Source of the DNA: Mycosarcoma maydis | Taxonomy: Eukaryota; Basidiomycota; Ustilaginomycetes; Ustilaginales | NCBI RefSeq assembly: GCF_000328475.2 | Contig: NC_026490.1 | Span: 542,073-606,072, forward strand | Reading direction: 5' to 3' | Length of the DNA: 64,000 nt | In this document: piece by piece, positions 29,992 through 40,800 of the stretch | Numbering within the stretch: the first letter of the stretch is position 1 | How the letters are laid out: each line of letters starts with the position of its first letter | Notes under the pieces: generated by a model | Seen by the model: the letters and a program-made list of their open reading frames with translations, nothing else | What the model was told of the DNA's origin: nothing | Databases searched by the model: none | Made by a program: the position numbers and the translations under genes

Positions 29992-31488
29992 ATGTCGTCG
30001 CCAAATCGATCTACTCGCACAGAAGAACAGTCCGGCTTTCATTCGAGCGAGCCGGCGATACCAGCGCTTCAGCATGATCAGCCACACTTCGCTGCTCACC
30101 GCACCGCCCAGTACATCAACCATGAAAAGACGGCCGTCACGCCCACGCATACAGAGGACGAAACCGATCTCGAGGCTACCACATCCCAAGCTGGCATGTC
30201 ACTAAAGACAGAACAGGACCTTGGCGAAGCGGTGGTGAAAGCACAAGCTCAAGATGCAAACATCTATTTCCCAGAAGGCGGATTCAAAGCATGGCTCTGT
30301 GTATTCGGCGGATGGAACTGCACGTTCATCACGTTTGGCTACCTCAACGCCTACGGTATCTTCCAAGACTACTACCAGCAGACGACACTTTCGCACAAGT
30401 CGCCAAGTCAGATTTCGTGGATCGGAGCATTCCAGTACTTCCTCATGTTTGCACCCGCCATTTTTTCTGGTCGACTCTTCGATCTGGGCTTTTTTCGACC
30501 AGTCTTTGCGGTGGGGTGCCTACTTCTCGTCTTTTCGCAGATGATGGTCAGCTTGTGTAGCGACTATTATCAGTTATTCCTCGCTCAGGGCGTTGGACTG
30601 GGACTCGGTTTTGGCCTTGTCTTCAACTTGGCTATCAACTGTCCCGCCCACTACTTCAATCGTCGACGTGGACTGGCAATGGGTGTCGTCGCATCCGGCT
30701 CATCCACGGGCGGCATTATCTTCCCGATCATAGTTCGGCGGCTCATTCCGCAGATTGGTTATGGCTGGACGATGCGCGTCGTCGGCTTCTTCGCCTTGTT
30801 TGCGGTCACTGTCGCGTGGTTCTCGCTCTCGACAAGACTGCCCCCTTCGATCGATGTATACGACAAGTCAAAGGGCGGATGGAAGCAGGTGCAGTGGACG
30901 CAATTTTCTGCGTTCCGCAATCCAGCCTACACATTTTTCGTCATCGGCGCATCGTTTGTCATGTTTGGCCTGTACATGCCACTGTCGTTCATGGACGTCT
31001 GGTCTTCGAGCAACAATCTTCCCGCCAACGGCTACTATCTGCCCATCCTCAATGCCGCCTCTTCCTTCGGTCGGGTACTTCCTGGCTTTGTGGCGGACAA
31101 GGTGGGCCGCATTAACACTGTTTTACCTCACCTGGCAGTTTCGGGCATCCTCATTTTCATCTTTCCTCTGTGCACCAATCTAGGTGGACTGGTCGTATTT
31201 TCCATCTTGTACGGGTTCACCTCAGGCTGCTACGTCTCGCTCATCCCGGCCTGCTCTTCGCAGCTTGGAAGTACAAGCACCGTGGGCACAAGGAACGGAA
31301 TGATGTTCTTCCTCATGTCCTTTGGTGGTCTCTTTGGATTACCCATCGCAGGTGCCATCTTGGGCCAAGTCCAGCATCCCGACTGGTGGGCAACAGTAGG
31401 TTATTCGGGCGTCATGGTGGTCATTGGCACTGCCTGCATTGCCGCCGCTAAATGGCATGCGGTCGGCAGCATCCGGGGTAAGATTTGA
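29992..31488 (+). CDS. MFS permease, monocarboxylate-transporter (MCT) type
   Basis: The 498 aa protein has a hydrophilic N-terminus of about 90 residues, then about 12 membrane segments beginning with FPEGGFKAWLCVFGGW, the usual opening of fungal MCT-like (Mch/Esbp6) proteins. FNRRRGLAMGVVASGSSTGG lies in the segment 4-5 region and is the MCT family signature. It is expected in the plasma membrane or vacuole. Family substrates include monocarboxylates and riboflavin, but fungal members are often orphan, so none is assigned. The start is the ATG at 29992 and the frame is intact without introns. It converges on the TMEM53-like gene, with 165 bp between the stops. Confidence 0.88.
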   Translation: MSSPNRSTRTEEQSGFHSSEPAIPALQHDQPHFAAHRTAQYINHEKTAVTPTHTEDETDLEATTSQAGMSLKTEQDLGEAVVKAQAQDANIYFPEGGFKAWLCVFGGWNCTFITFGYLNAYGIFQDYYQQTTLSHKSPSQISWIGAFQYFLMFAPAIFSGRLFDLGFFRPVFAVGCLLLVFSQMMVSLCSDYYQLFLAQGVGLGLGFGLVFNLAINCPAHYFNRRRGLAMGVVASGSSTGGIIFPIIVRRLIPQIGYGWTMRVVGFFALFAVTVAWFSLSTRLPPSIDVYDKSKGGWKQVQWTQFSAFRNPAYTFFVIGASFVMFGLYMPLSFMDVWSSSNNLPANGYYLPILNAASSFGRVLPGFVADKVGRINTVLPHLAVSGILIFIFPLCTNLGGLVVFSILYGFTSGCYVSLIPACSSQLGSTSTVGTRNGMMFFLMSFGGLFGLPIAGAILGQVQHPDWWATVGYSGVMVVIGTACIAAAKWHAVGSIRGKI

Positions 31489-31653
31489 AGTGTATCTGAC
31501 GTCACACTTGGCAACCTTATTCATCATGGTTGTAGCGCAATGTGATCCACTCATTCCAGTGATACTGCGTGACACTATATGACCTGCTGGGGATTGTACG
31601 ATCAAGCTGTATTTCGAATGCCGGGTTTTGTAGTTGAATTCACAATTGTCTTT

Positions 31654-33846
31654 CTAGTTTCGACTGAGCACGTTGGCATAGAAATCCATGACGGCAGCCC
31701 AATATCCTTCAAAGTCGGAGCGACCGATGCTGCAATGAGGCGGAGTGTCCCATCTCCTCAATTCAACCTTGTATTCGGCCGATCCGTCGTGCTCCTTTTC
31801 TGTTCCTGATTGAGCTGAACGAAGCAGCGCCTGTCTGTCTTGCTGCTTCTCCATCTCCACCAACCTCGGCCGAGTGTTTCGGAGACTTGCGAGCTGTTCG
31901 GCGTGCTCTTCGACAAACTGCCATGGGATGAGCTTGTCTGCCGTGGTGTACATGTACATCCTCGGAGGGTACCCTGCCTCGGCCTCGGCCTTGGTGTTGG
32001 TCGGGTTCGGGTCTGGCTGCCTCCTAGAGGTGTAAGACGCCGTCACCCAGCTCCAGCTCCTCAACGAGTTCAATCGCTTCCTCATCAGCTCTCCTCTGCC
32101 CGGTTTGCCTGTCACCTTTGTCCAGATCTGGAGCAGGTAAAGTCCAACATAGACAAAGAAGCGCACGAAGGCCCTCAAGCGTGGTCGATTCGCCAGATGC
32201 ATCGTGAAGGCCACCGAGCCCGTCTTGGGATTCGCTTTTCCGGGACTCGAATCCATGATGAGCGAATGCACTGGTGGCGAAGCTCCCTTCCGACGGCTCA
32301 TTTGGTCGAGGAAAAGCGCAAGGTTACTTGCGCCTCCGTCCGAGAAGCTGTGAATCACGAATCCACCTTGCTGCGGCACTGCATCGCCACCTTGCTCAGA
32401 TGAGGCCGATCGAGCCTCGCTGTGGTCGATCAAGGTGACTGTCGAATCACCTACATCTTTCGTCTCGATGCCCCCGCTCGCCTTTTCGTCCGCAACGGTC
32501 GCAGAGATCTCGTCGATGACGAGCTGCAGTTGCTCTCTCCTGACAGCCTCTCGCGCAAGATAGCTCTTGCCGTCGGACAGTACGATCAACACGGTAGCGT
32601 CAGGGAAAAGCACGGTGTATGGTTGCGCATACTTGGCCACGAGTCGGATGGGAGCATCCATCCAACCAAAGATGACCACATGGCTGGGCAAGCGCACGAG
32701 GCCCTTCTGCCGATTCAGTGGCTGCAGCGGCGCAGGCATGGCTGACGCATCCAAGTCGCCCAGCAGAGAGCGCGACACATCCGTAGGTCGAGACACGAAT
32801 GCGTTGTGTTGAAGTCGAGTGAGTTCCGGGGGGGTATACGTGGCAACTTTTGCGGCGGCAGCGGCGGTGGTGATGACCTGCTTGGTCGATAGTGACGCTT
32901 CTTCTTGCTGGGTTACAGCAGTTGCGGGCTGCGACGAGGCGTTTGTCTCTATGTTAGCCGAAGCAGCTTTGTTGATGATGGCATCGCTAACCAAAGAGGG
33001 AGCTACTACAGCTTCTGGTACAAGCTCAGCATCAGGTTCTGGATCTGATCCTGCAAGCACCGCCGCCACCTCCGAGGCAAAGCTCTCGCTCCCTTTCGTG
33101 TCCGTGCGGCTCAAAACTGACGAATTGCGTTCGACAGACTCATTTGCAGCCGCTGTCTTGATGGCGCTTTCAGAAACGTCGAAATGGTCATTAATAGCGT
33201 AAGGAGTTGCGCTGACCTTTGTTGACGAGGCAGTGGCGGCGGGTGTAGGAGCAGCCGACGCTAAATCCATAGATGCTTGTGCGATAGAAGGTGGAAGCGA
33301 TACAGGGATTACAGACTTTGGTTCACTCGTGGCTGGCAGCCTCATGCTCAGTATATCTGCATTTGTAGCTGGAGTAAGCACATCCGGAGCCGGAGCTGTG
33401 TTCGCTGCAGTTGGGCTGCTGGTCGACGAAGGGGCATCGGGCAGCGGTTTGGCTGTGTTTGGGGAGATGGACGCGTTTGAAGCTGCTTTTCTGATCGAAG
33501 AAGCGGACGACTTTGCTAGCGATGGCGCGTCTTGACTCGACGCCGAATCGGTACTGGCACGTTGACCATGATTGGTCATGGCTGCAGCAATGGTCGATTT
33601 CGGATGCAAGATAGCCTTGGCTGTCTTAGAAGCCTTGGCCGACTTGGATGGCTTTGCTTGCGGCATGGTCGAGGCAGAGAAAGCTCGAACTATGCCTTTT
33701 TGCGAAGTTGTCGTGAAAATGCGGTTGAAACGAGTTTGGACGTTGGTTGTCGTCAAAGGATGGACCGACCAAAGCGACACAAGCGCACGGGAAGATGAAA
33801 CAGAGAAGAGAGACAGCAATGTCAATGCTGAAGGTTGCACTACCAT
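31654..33846 (-). CDS. TMEM53/DUF829 alpha/beta-hydrolase-like protein
   Basis: The 730 aa product has a C-terminal half typical of the DUF829/TMEM53 family. It shows the opening strand VVIFGWMDAP (about 388), a nucleophile-elbow-like HSFSDGG (about 499-505), LIMDSSPG, a hydrophobic segment near 560-580, and a late His in PPHCSIGR. The family's biochemical activity is uncertain; human TMEM53 is a nuclear-envelope protein. The first about 370 residues are Ala/Ser/Thr-rich low complexity, with a hydrophobic, basic beginning that could target mitochondria or membranes. The start is the ATG at 33846; the ATG at 33666 (MPQAKPSK) is an alternative giving 670 aa. The frame is intact. Confidence 0.8.
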   Translation of the reverse strand: MVVQPSALTLLSLFSVSSSRALVSLWSVHPLTTTNVQTRFNRIFTTTSQKGIVRAFSASTMPQAKPSKSAKASKTAKAILHPKSTIAAAMTNHGQRASTDSASSQDAPSLAKSSASSIRKAASNASISPNTAKPLPDAPSSTSSPTAANTAPAPDVLTPATNADILSMRLPATSEPKSVIPVSLPPSIAQASMDLASAAPTPAATASSTKVSATPYAINDHFDVSESAIKTAAANESVERNSSVLSRTDTKGSESFASEVAAVLAGSDPEPDAELVPEAVVAPSLVSDAIINKAASANIETNASSQPATAVTQQEEASLSTKQVITTAAAAAKVATYTPPELTRLQHNAFVSRPTDVSRSLLGDLDASAMPAPLQPLNRQKGLVRLPSHVVIFGWMDAPIRLVAKYAQPYTVLFPDATVLIVLSDGKSYLAREAVRREQLQLVIDEISATVADEKASGGIETKDVGDSTVTLIDHSEARSASSEQGGDAVPQQGGFVIHSFSDGGASNLALFLDQMSRRKGASPPVHSLIMDSSPGKANPKTGSVAFTMHLANRPRLRAFVRFFVYVGLYLLQIWTKVTGKPGRGELMRKRLNSLRSWSWVTASYTSRRQPDPNPTNTKAEAEAGYPPRMYMYTTADKLIPWQFVEEHAEQLASLRNTRPRLVEMEKQQDRQALLRSAQSGTEKEHDGSAEYKVELRRWDTPPHCSIGRSDFEGYWAAVMDFYANVLSRN

Positions 33847-34393
33847 GCACGACGAGTGGGATAGACAATGGTATCAGAGACTAGATGTGGTGAGCAGGAA
33901 ACAAGGGTTGAACCGGTAACAAACGTGTGATTACCCTCGAGTTCCGGCTATAGACCCGGCCATGGCTTCGCTCACAGCAACTTCACGCTTCTCATCTTGG
34001 CATGCAGAGCCGGCGATTCGCGCGTCTACCGCCATAACTCGCTAAACCCATGGAATACTTAGCGGCACCAAGCCGTGAAAATCGTGAATCGTGAATCGTG
34101 AATCGTGAATCACGATTCGTGATTCGTCGTGATTAGTAAATCGTGAAATTCGTGATTCGTGATTGTGAAGCGCCTTGAACCCTAACCAGACAAATCTACC
34201 GGTCTAACATTCTAAAGTCTTTGCACAGACATCACGGAAGGTCGGGCCGACCAAACAAAGCATGAACCTCTGTCTGTGCGGCTGGGCTGGGAGAGATTTT
34301 TCTGTTCTCTCTACACCCCCGCTTGCGCTTCACCGTCGTCATCACCGTTGCCATCGCCGTCGCCGTTTCAATCACTGCTACAGCCGTACGACC
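33847..34393. other. Divergent spacer with oligomer array
   Basis: 547 bp between the divergent TMEM53-like and HDHD5-like genes. It contains the oligomer array at 34079-34170 and a telomere-like AACCCTAACC at 34178-34187, about 207 bp before the ATG at 34394. No gene is seen. Confidence 0.65.
34079..34170. repeat. Dense TCGTGAA/TTCACGA array
   Basis: Four direct copies of TCGTGAA are followed by inverted CACGATTCGTGATTCGTCGTG and further copies, giving a strongly self-complementary tract next to the telomere-like AACCCTAACC. Confidence 0.85.
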
Positions 34394-35878
34394 ATGTTGA
34401 GATCGTTTCTGCGAGTAGCGGCGTCGAGCTACCGTTCCAATGTTGCCTCACCCATATTGCAGTCTCGCTTTCGATCCACCTCGGCCGCGCGATTCTCTGA
34501 CGTTTCCAACCTGCAGAAACCGATAGCATTCGCTTTCGACATCGACGGCGTGCTAAAAGCAGGACCTAAGGTACTTCCAGAGGCGAAGCGAGCGCTTCAA
34601 ATTCTCGAGGGTAACAACCCGCGCAACCAGAAGATCCCCTATATCTTCATCACCAATGGCGGAGGAAAGCACGAATCTGCACGTGCAAAGGATCTTGCGA
34701 GAGAGCTCGAAGTTCCAGTAACAGAGGACCAAGTGATTCAAGCACATACCGTCATGAAGTCTCTCGTACCTTTGTACAGCGACAAACCCATCCTCATGGT
34801 AGGTGGGCCAGAGACACCGCCGAATGCTGCCAGAGAAGTGATGCAGAGCTACGGATTTCAAAATGTCTACACCACTTGCGATCTGCATGCATTTGCTCCT
34901 GCTGCCTGGCCGTTCTCTAGTGTACATCCAGATCAGTTACCATACGTTCGAGTGAGTACCATTAGCAGCTCTGACGCTTCTTTGAAATGGTACCGAGTAG
35001 CTGAACGAAGTACTATTTTCCGTTTGCACCTTGACCGTACAGCGTGATGACTTTTCCAAGATTCAATTTGCTGCCATCTTGGTCTTCCACGATAGCAGAG
35101 AGTGGGGGAGGGATACACAGATCATCATCGATATCTTACGGTCCCACAATGGCGTCTTCGGCACAGAGCATCCACCGTCAGAACCATTGCCAGACAAGCA
35201 GATTCCCATCTACTTTTCTCATGGAGACTTACGTGAGTCCGACACGATTCAGCCAATCAACGCGACGGTGTAGTGAGATTCGCGTTCTGACAACTAACCG
35301 GTCACTTTCGAATTTGTACCTCAGTTTGGGGCAACGATCACAGCGTTGTAAGATTCGGTCAAGGAGCCTTCCGCCTTGCAATTGAGAATGTCTACAAGGT
35401 ACGTTCAAGCATGATATCCTTCGGACACGTAGGCACGATCTCTAAGCGCTACTTGCGCATACGTTCAGCTTCTTTTGGTCAGAATCTGATACACATATTG
35501 CATTCACCTTGCGGCTTCATTTTTATTTTCTCACAGCACACAACGGGACGCGAAATGCAGTCGACTGTATTTGGCAAACCATATCGCATCACCTACGACT
35601 ACGCCAACGAGCTCCTACGCCAGCTCCTCATCAATACTGCTTCTCCTTCTTCAGCAACTGCAGAAGCGGCACGTCATGTCGGACCTTCGGTCTGGATGGT
35701 GGGCGACAACACGGAAAGCGACATCAAAGGTGCCGTTGACTACGGCTGGTCATCGGCTCTAGTTCGCACTGGCGTGTACAAGGATCATAATGGTCCACCC
35801 AACTACTCACCTACCATCCTTGTTGACGACGTCGAGCATGCGGTGATCCAGGCCATACAAAGAGAATGGAAGATCTGA
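34394..35878 (+). CDS. HAD-superfamily IIA hydrolase, HDHD5/CECR5-like, mitochondrial
   Basis: Four exons: 34394-34951, 35043-35232, 35325-35398 and 35537-35878. The introns are 91, 92 and 138 bp with GTGAGT, GTGAGT and GTACGT donors, and the product is 387 aa. HAD motif I is FDIDGVL, with the catalytic Asp pair. Motif II is FITNGGG, and the C-terminal motif is MVGDNTESDIKGA. The inserted IIA cap domain carries the YFSHGDLLWGN region. The N-terminus (MLRSFLRVAASSYRSN...RSTSAARF) is rich in Arg/Ser and lacks acids, so it reads as a mitochondrial presequence. Yeast YKR070W is the comparable protein. The true substrate is unknown. The start at 34394 has context ACCATG; an in-frame ATG at 34262 would add 44 residues that break the presequence pattern. 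Confidence 0.88.
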
Positions 35879-36327
35879 ATGCAATTCGGACCTGGTCGAC
35901 CTTAGGGTATATACGGCGTACAAAAGTGTCGCATGAAGAGAGAAACATTATCTTCCAACGGCGGCGGCGGCAGCAACAACAGCAGCAGATTCGTTTGCAA
36001 TCACAGGTAAGCTCTATTCAGCCGCTTTCCGAGCATCACCTTTAGTTGCGCGATAAAAGAAGCATAAAGGCGGCAGTTTAGGTGTAACCACCGGTCCACA
36101 TGCTAGGAGCGCATATCTCGGTCTCCTAGATGTCCACGGATCCTACAAACAGGCGCGTCGGCCAATCGTTATTCATGAGATGACCTAAGTGATGTTGAAA
36201 TTAATGAAACAGTACAAGACTTCAAGAAGAGACAAGACAGTTAAATATGCCTACTTGACACAATGAAGCTGGCAGAGCAGCGGGTATCTATAAAAGCGAG
36301 TTATGGGTAGCATATCGAAGATGCGTC
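35879..36327. other. Convergent 3' spacer
   Basis: 449 bp between convergent stops. A (GGC)n followed by CAACAACAGCAGCAG microsatellite lies at about 35960-35990. I see nothing else. Confidence 0.6.
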
Positions 36328-37818
36328 TCACGTACGCATGAAGTGGAATACGCCCCTGGCGAAAGCCAGGCAGCCGTCGTCAACGACTCGCGACCAGACG
36401 TCGCAAGCCAAGATGGAGAGCGGCACCATGGTGAAGAAGAGCGCAGCCGTGATCTGAGCGGGACTTGTCCAGCCAAGGCTTTCGGTAAGGTGGTTGTAGA
36501 ACAGACTACCAACGCTAAGCATCACAGTGCCCGAAACCAAGGCAATCGAAAAGCCAAGACGGCCAAAGTAGGTGAGAATGTTGGCAGAGAACACCCTCTG
36601 AAGCGCTGGGCTAAGCTCGACCAGGACAAGGAGGCCAGTAGCGAGGAGCCAGTCATCCCATCGAGGGTATGCAATGTTGTTGTAGTCCCAGTGACGGTTG
36701 AGTGAACCCGTGTTGAGATCAATGTGGCCAATGTAGTCGTTGAAAAACTTGCTAGGGATGGCAGCGATCCAGATGTACTTGAGAACAAGACCGAGGACGA
36801 CAAAGAGCACCGGAATGAGCTTAGCATTGAGGAACTTGGTCTTGTTCGAGTTCAACGGGATGCCCTCCTTGGGCAGCAGCTGCTTGTAGACCGTCGAGTA
36901 TTCGGCGATGGCAAGGCCAGTAAGCGTGTACCAAGACCATCGACCCATCCAGGCAGAGAGCACGATGAAAGTGACTAGCCCGATGTTTTTCCATCGGAAG
37001 ATGGTGAACGGCACGCACCACGCATAGACGGTAAGGACGTAAGTCTGCTGGAAGACGACCGAAGTGAACCACATGATGCCTCCAGGAGGCATGTAGGAGC
37101 TCGCCACAGAGGTGGTATAGGCGTAAGGTGCAAAAACAAACGAAACCACGGTATTAACGTATTCGACTGTCGAGCTCCAGACTTTAGGAGGTTGAGCAAG
37201 TGGGTTGTCCAGCTTGTCTGCCATCATAGGCGCATACTTGAAGCCGTCCAGGACTGCCACTACCGAAGTAAGCGCCAAAGCAATGGCGAGAGGCAGGATG
37301 AGGCGGAATGGGCGGCGAAGGCCAGGTCCAGCAAGGGTGAGGCCACTTCGCCTCTCGATGAAGCTCTGCATAGCAACTCGACCCATCAAAATAATGTACA
37401 TGTTTGCTTGAAAGCTACCATTGAAAAAGAGCGGGCTGAGCGTCTTGCGGAGCACGTTCATCCATTGTGGACATGTCTTTGTGAACGCAGCGGGGTAGGT
37501 GCCGTCAAAGTCGCGGTCGGTCACGATCGCTGGAGCAAAAAGGCGGAAGAAAATCCAAAGAAGGGTTTGAAAGGCCACAAGGCCGCGAATGCCCTCAAGG
37601 TAGCTAATCCGGTGTTTGCGGGCGCGTCCACCATCAGCTTCATCGTTGTCGGTGAACGGCTTGGGCGTGACGTCGAATCGTGCATCGTTCTGCAGAATGG
37701 TGTATCCGCGTTCGTCGCGCTCCGGTGTGTAGTCCTTGCTGGCTTGTGATGTAGCTTCGACGAACACGGGAAGGGTGAGCGGCCTGAGCGCGCTTGCTCG
37801 CTTTGCTGCTTCGGCCAT
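36328..37818 (-). CDS. Acyltransferase-3 family membrane protein
   Basis: A 496 aa polytopic protein with about 10 hydrophobic segments. RISYLEGIRGLVAFQTL (about 70) corresponds to the first helix of the acyltransferase-3 family, whose members O-acylate carbohydrates, lipids or secondary metabolites at membranes. The usual catalytic His lies in this helix in bacterial members, and here I see no clear His in the expected place, so activity is uncertain. The start is the ATG at 37818 (MAEAAKRAS); the longer frame opens at a TTG. The family includes fungal proteins of unknown substrate. It has no neighbouring biosynthetic genes, so the context gives no hint. The frame is intact. Confidence 0.75.
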   Translation of the reverse strand: MAEAAKRASALRPLTLPVFVEATSQASKDYTPERDERGYTILQNDARFDVTPKPFTDNDEADGGRARKHRISYLEGIRGLVAFQTLLWIFFRLFAPAIVTDRDFDGTYPAAFTKTCPQWMNVLRKTLSPLFFNGSFQANMYIILMGRVAMQSFIERRSGLTLAGPGLRRPFRLILPLAIALALTSVVAVLDGFKYAPMMADKLDNPLAQPPKVWSSTVEYVNTVVSFVFAPYAYTTSVASSYMPPGGIMWFTSVVFQQTYVLTVYAWCVPFTIFRWKNIGLVTFIVLSAWMGRWSWYTLTGLAIAEYSTVYKQLLPKEGIPLNSNKTKFLNAKLIPVLFVVLGLVLKYIWIAAIPSKFFNDYIGHIDLNTGSLNRHWDYNNIAYPRWDDWLLATGLLVLVELSPALQRVFSANILTYFGRLGFSIALVSGTVMLSVGSLFYNHLTESLGWTSPAQITAALFFTMVPLSILACDVWSRVVDDGCLAFARGVFHFMRT

Positions 37819-40800
37819 ATTGTTTCTGAGTTGAGTCTTACTAGTGATCGGCTGTCCGCGAAGCTGTTTGCTAGGAAGGAGTAATGTAATCAAGAACAAG
37901 AGATAAAGTGGTGAGCGAAGAAGACAGATGGGAGGTTGTGATTCGTATGGCTCACTTCAGCGATGAACGATGATCATTGAGGGTATATATGGAAAGCGCG
38001 CAAACGATGCAGCAGCAACACGCGTGGCTTGCTATGAAAGCGAGACAACACTTGGCTGACTAGCTGACGAGATTGACAGAAAACGCTTGACCAAGGCGAC
38101 CGCGTGCACAGCGGAGGTGGGGCTCTACCCAAAAGCGGCACTTGTCTCATGATTGCTGGATCTGGCCAACGTTGATGTCGACTGGGCGTTGTGAGTCAAT
38201 ACAGGTGTCAGCCTGGCTGCGGACTTTGTTGTCCAAGTTGGCAGCACTTGAAAAAGACACACAAGACTGCATCGAGACTTATCGACCAGGCAAAACGGTG
38301 AAGTTCGGGATCTACAATTGCACCAACACCGGCAATTGCCAAAGTTGACTAAATAGGAAGGCGGTTTCACATATACGGACGTGTTGGCGAACCCAGACAA
38401 ATGTCTTGGAGTTGCAGTACAAGGCGATGCTGCTCGCTGCAAGCGGAGGGCTTCTATTTAATGTTGTGTATATATAGTCATCAGTCACATGTATTTGTCC
38501 CCTTCCGTCGACTTTCCCCTGCTGAAGTGCAAGTGGGGGCTAGATTTTGAGGACCGTCAGCTTTTTACGCCCCGAATTTACGCTCCGCTTGCCGCTGTGC
38601 ATGAACTTGGAAATTGGCCTGCCGATCTTCATGTTCCACGGCGTAAACTGCTGCTCAGCAATCGAAAATAAATAAAATAAATAAACACACACACAATTGT
38701 AAGGAAAAAAAGAAAAGGATGATGAAGTTGTTTGAGACACAGTCTCATGACCCTAGAAACTGACCGATCATGATTCGAGCCCTTCCTGCCTGCGAGATGT
38801 CATTCATGATATTGTTGCGGCTTTTCTTTTTGTTCGTATTGTGTACCGACAACAGCGGCTGACTGTGAGGATGATACATTCCGCAACAGACAGCAGAGCG
38901 CAAGCATCTTGCGTGACGGATTGATCTAGTCCAGCGCTTCGCAAGAGAGCGCATGCACCGTTTCTTGGCCCCCTGCAACGTGCTCTTGAAGTCTTCAATC
39001 AATTGTAGATATGTGTTTCTTGTCGAGGCTGTAAGCACATTCCCTGCTCACGTTATCTCGAGCCAGCTTTGGATCGTGATGTGGTGAGCGGACATGGAAA
39101 ACAGGTTGGCAGCGGCGCCATGGTCTCGCATGCGGGGGAAGTGACAGAAGTTCGTTAGCTCATGGCGGGCTGACAAGCAGGCAATTGCAATCGTGAATGT
39201 TGGAGTTGCAAACAGAAACATGAATTGGAATCTTTTGCCTACTCGGCAAACCAGGCGTGGCGGCCAGACAGCGTTGATACAAAAGGGTGAGAGAGGCTCA
39301 TTCGCCGTTGGCGACGCTCCAAGCTTTGGAAACCATACTGATCTGCACCTCGAGGCGGCTAGAAAAGTGAAAATGGAGCAGACCGAATTTTATTTATTAT
39401 AAATGAACATACAGTTACGAGTACTGTATGTCCAGGCAAGCGCTCCTTTTTGGACATGGGCTCTAATGCCTCTTAGCTGTCAATGGTACAGACTTTCGTC
39501 GAGAGATTCACTAATGTAATCACGAATAATAATAAGAACGACGCTCAACGCTGTTGTAGTCACGCTTGCGTGGCGATCGGATCGGCATGTAGTTTTGTTC
39601 GGCTCCCTTGGAGATCATTGGGTCAAAAGTAAGGCAAATGAATCAGCTCGACTGCGGGCCGAAGGCATGAAATTTGTCAACAATCCTACTACTGTAAGAC
39701 AATCACAATTCGTGAATAGGTTCGGAAAAACCTTTCAGCGCCATTGCTGGGCTTAGCTGTGGAACACTACTTTGTACGGCCCTGGCATAAGAACGAAACG
39801 TAATGAATAGGGTGCATAGATACTTAGCAGATAGTTAGTTGAGCCCGTCTGATCTAGTTGCAGATCGTACAGCAGCAAAACTCCTCCAGCTTCCAGTCTG
39901 GAACCTTTTTTTACGATGAGGAAAGAGTATTCCACGTCTTTTCTTCAGAAGATGCTGACAACTATATCACATTGGCCCCTGAATTCCAAGAATGACAGCA
40001 CTGTCTACAGTCAAAAAAGCGTGTCCCAGTATCGAGAAGGGATGCGGAAAAGTTAGATATGGATTGGGAAATTGCATTAAAAAGGGGACTAAAAAAGTGT
40101 ATGGTGATTGATTTGCAGGGTTTGAAGCACAATGCCCTAGGCAACGTCAATGTATGTACAGTATAGGTACATTGAGCCTCTTAAGTCTGCTTACAGGTAC
40201 ATTTCTAGAGTACATTGTGCCTGTTATATGTGCTTACAGCGTTCTACTGTCGAGGCAGTCTATATTTCTTGAAAATCCCGAATCATCTTGTCGAGTTTGT
40301 CTCGCAGACGGTTCTTGAAGAGATCCTTCGTGCAATTGCTTTCTCGATCCAACGGTTTGGCTTTGATTATGCTGGAACCCAACAAGCATAGTTGCCTCCT
40401 CCTCGAGAACAAAAATAGGTGAGTTGGGATGCTGCGTTTAGATGTGGTGGCACTTTCTTCCGAACAGATGAGAGCTGGGGCCTCAAGCAAAATTGGGCGA
40501 GACTTGCGAACACGGCTGAACCCTCAAACGCCCGAAACGTGGTTTCTCAAATTGCCTCGCTTAAACTCACCCGTGTAATTGAGTCTGAGCTACATCTGGT
40601 TACCTAAATCGTGAATATGTCAATTTGCAGAACGGCTAAGTCCAAAGTGCAAAAGCGTTTGCTTTTTATGGTCATCCTCGCCTATACCAGCCTACTAAGC
40701 TGAGCGAGCAGGACCGACGAAGACTAGGAGAACTTTCTTTCGTCAATCGACTGCTACTTTGCGTGGGCAGAGCTCGGCTTCCGCTCGTGATCGGGTCCAG

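Noticed and set aside
32819..33535. Plus-strand Ala/Ser/Val-rich frames
   Set aside because: Antisense of the low-complexity N-terminus of the TMEM53-like protein.
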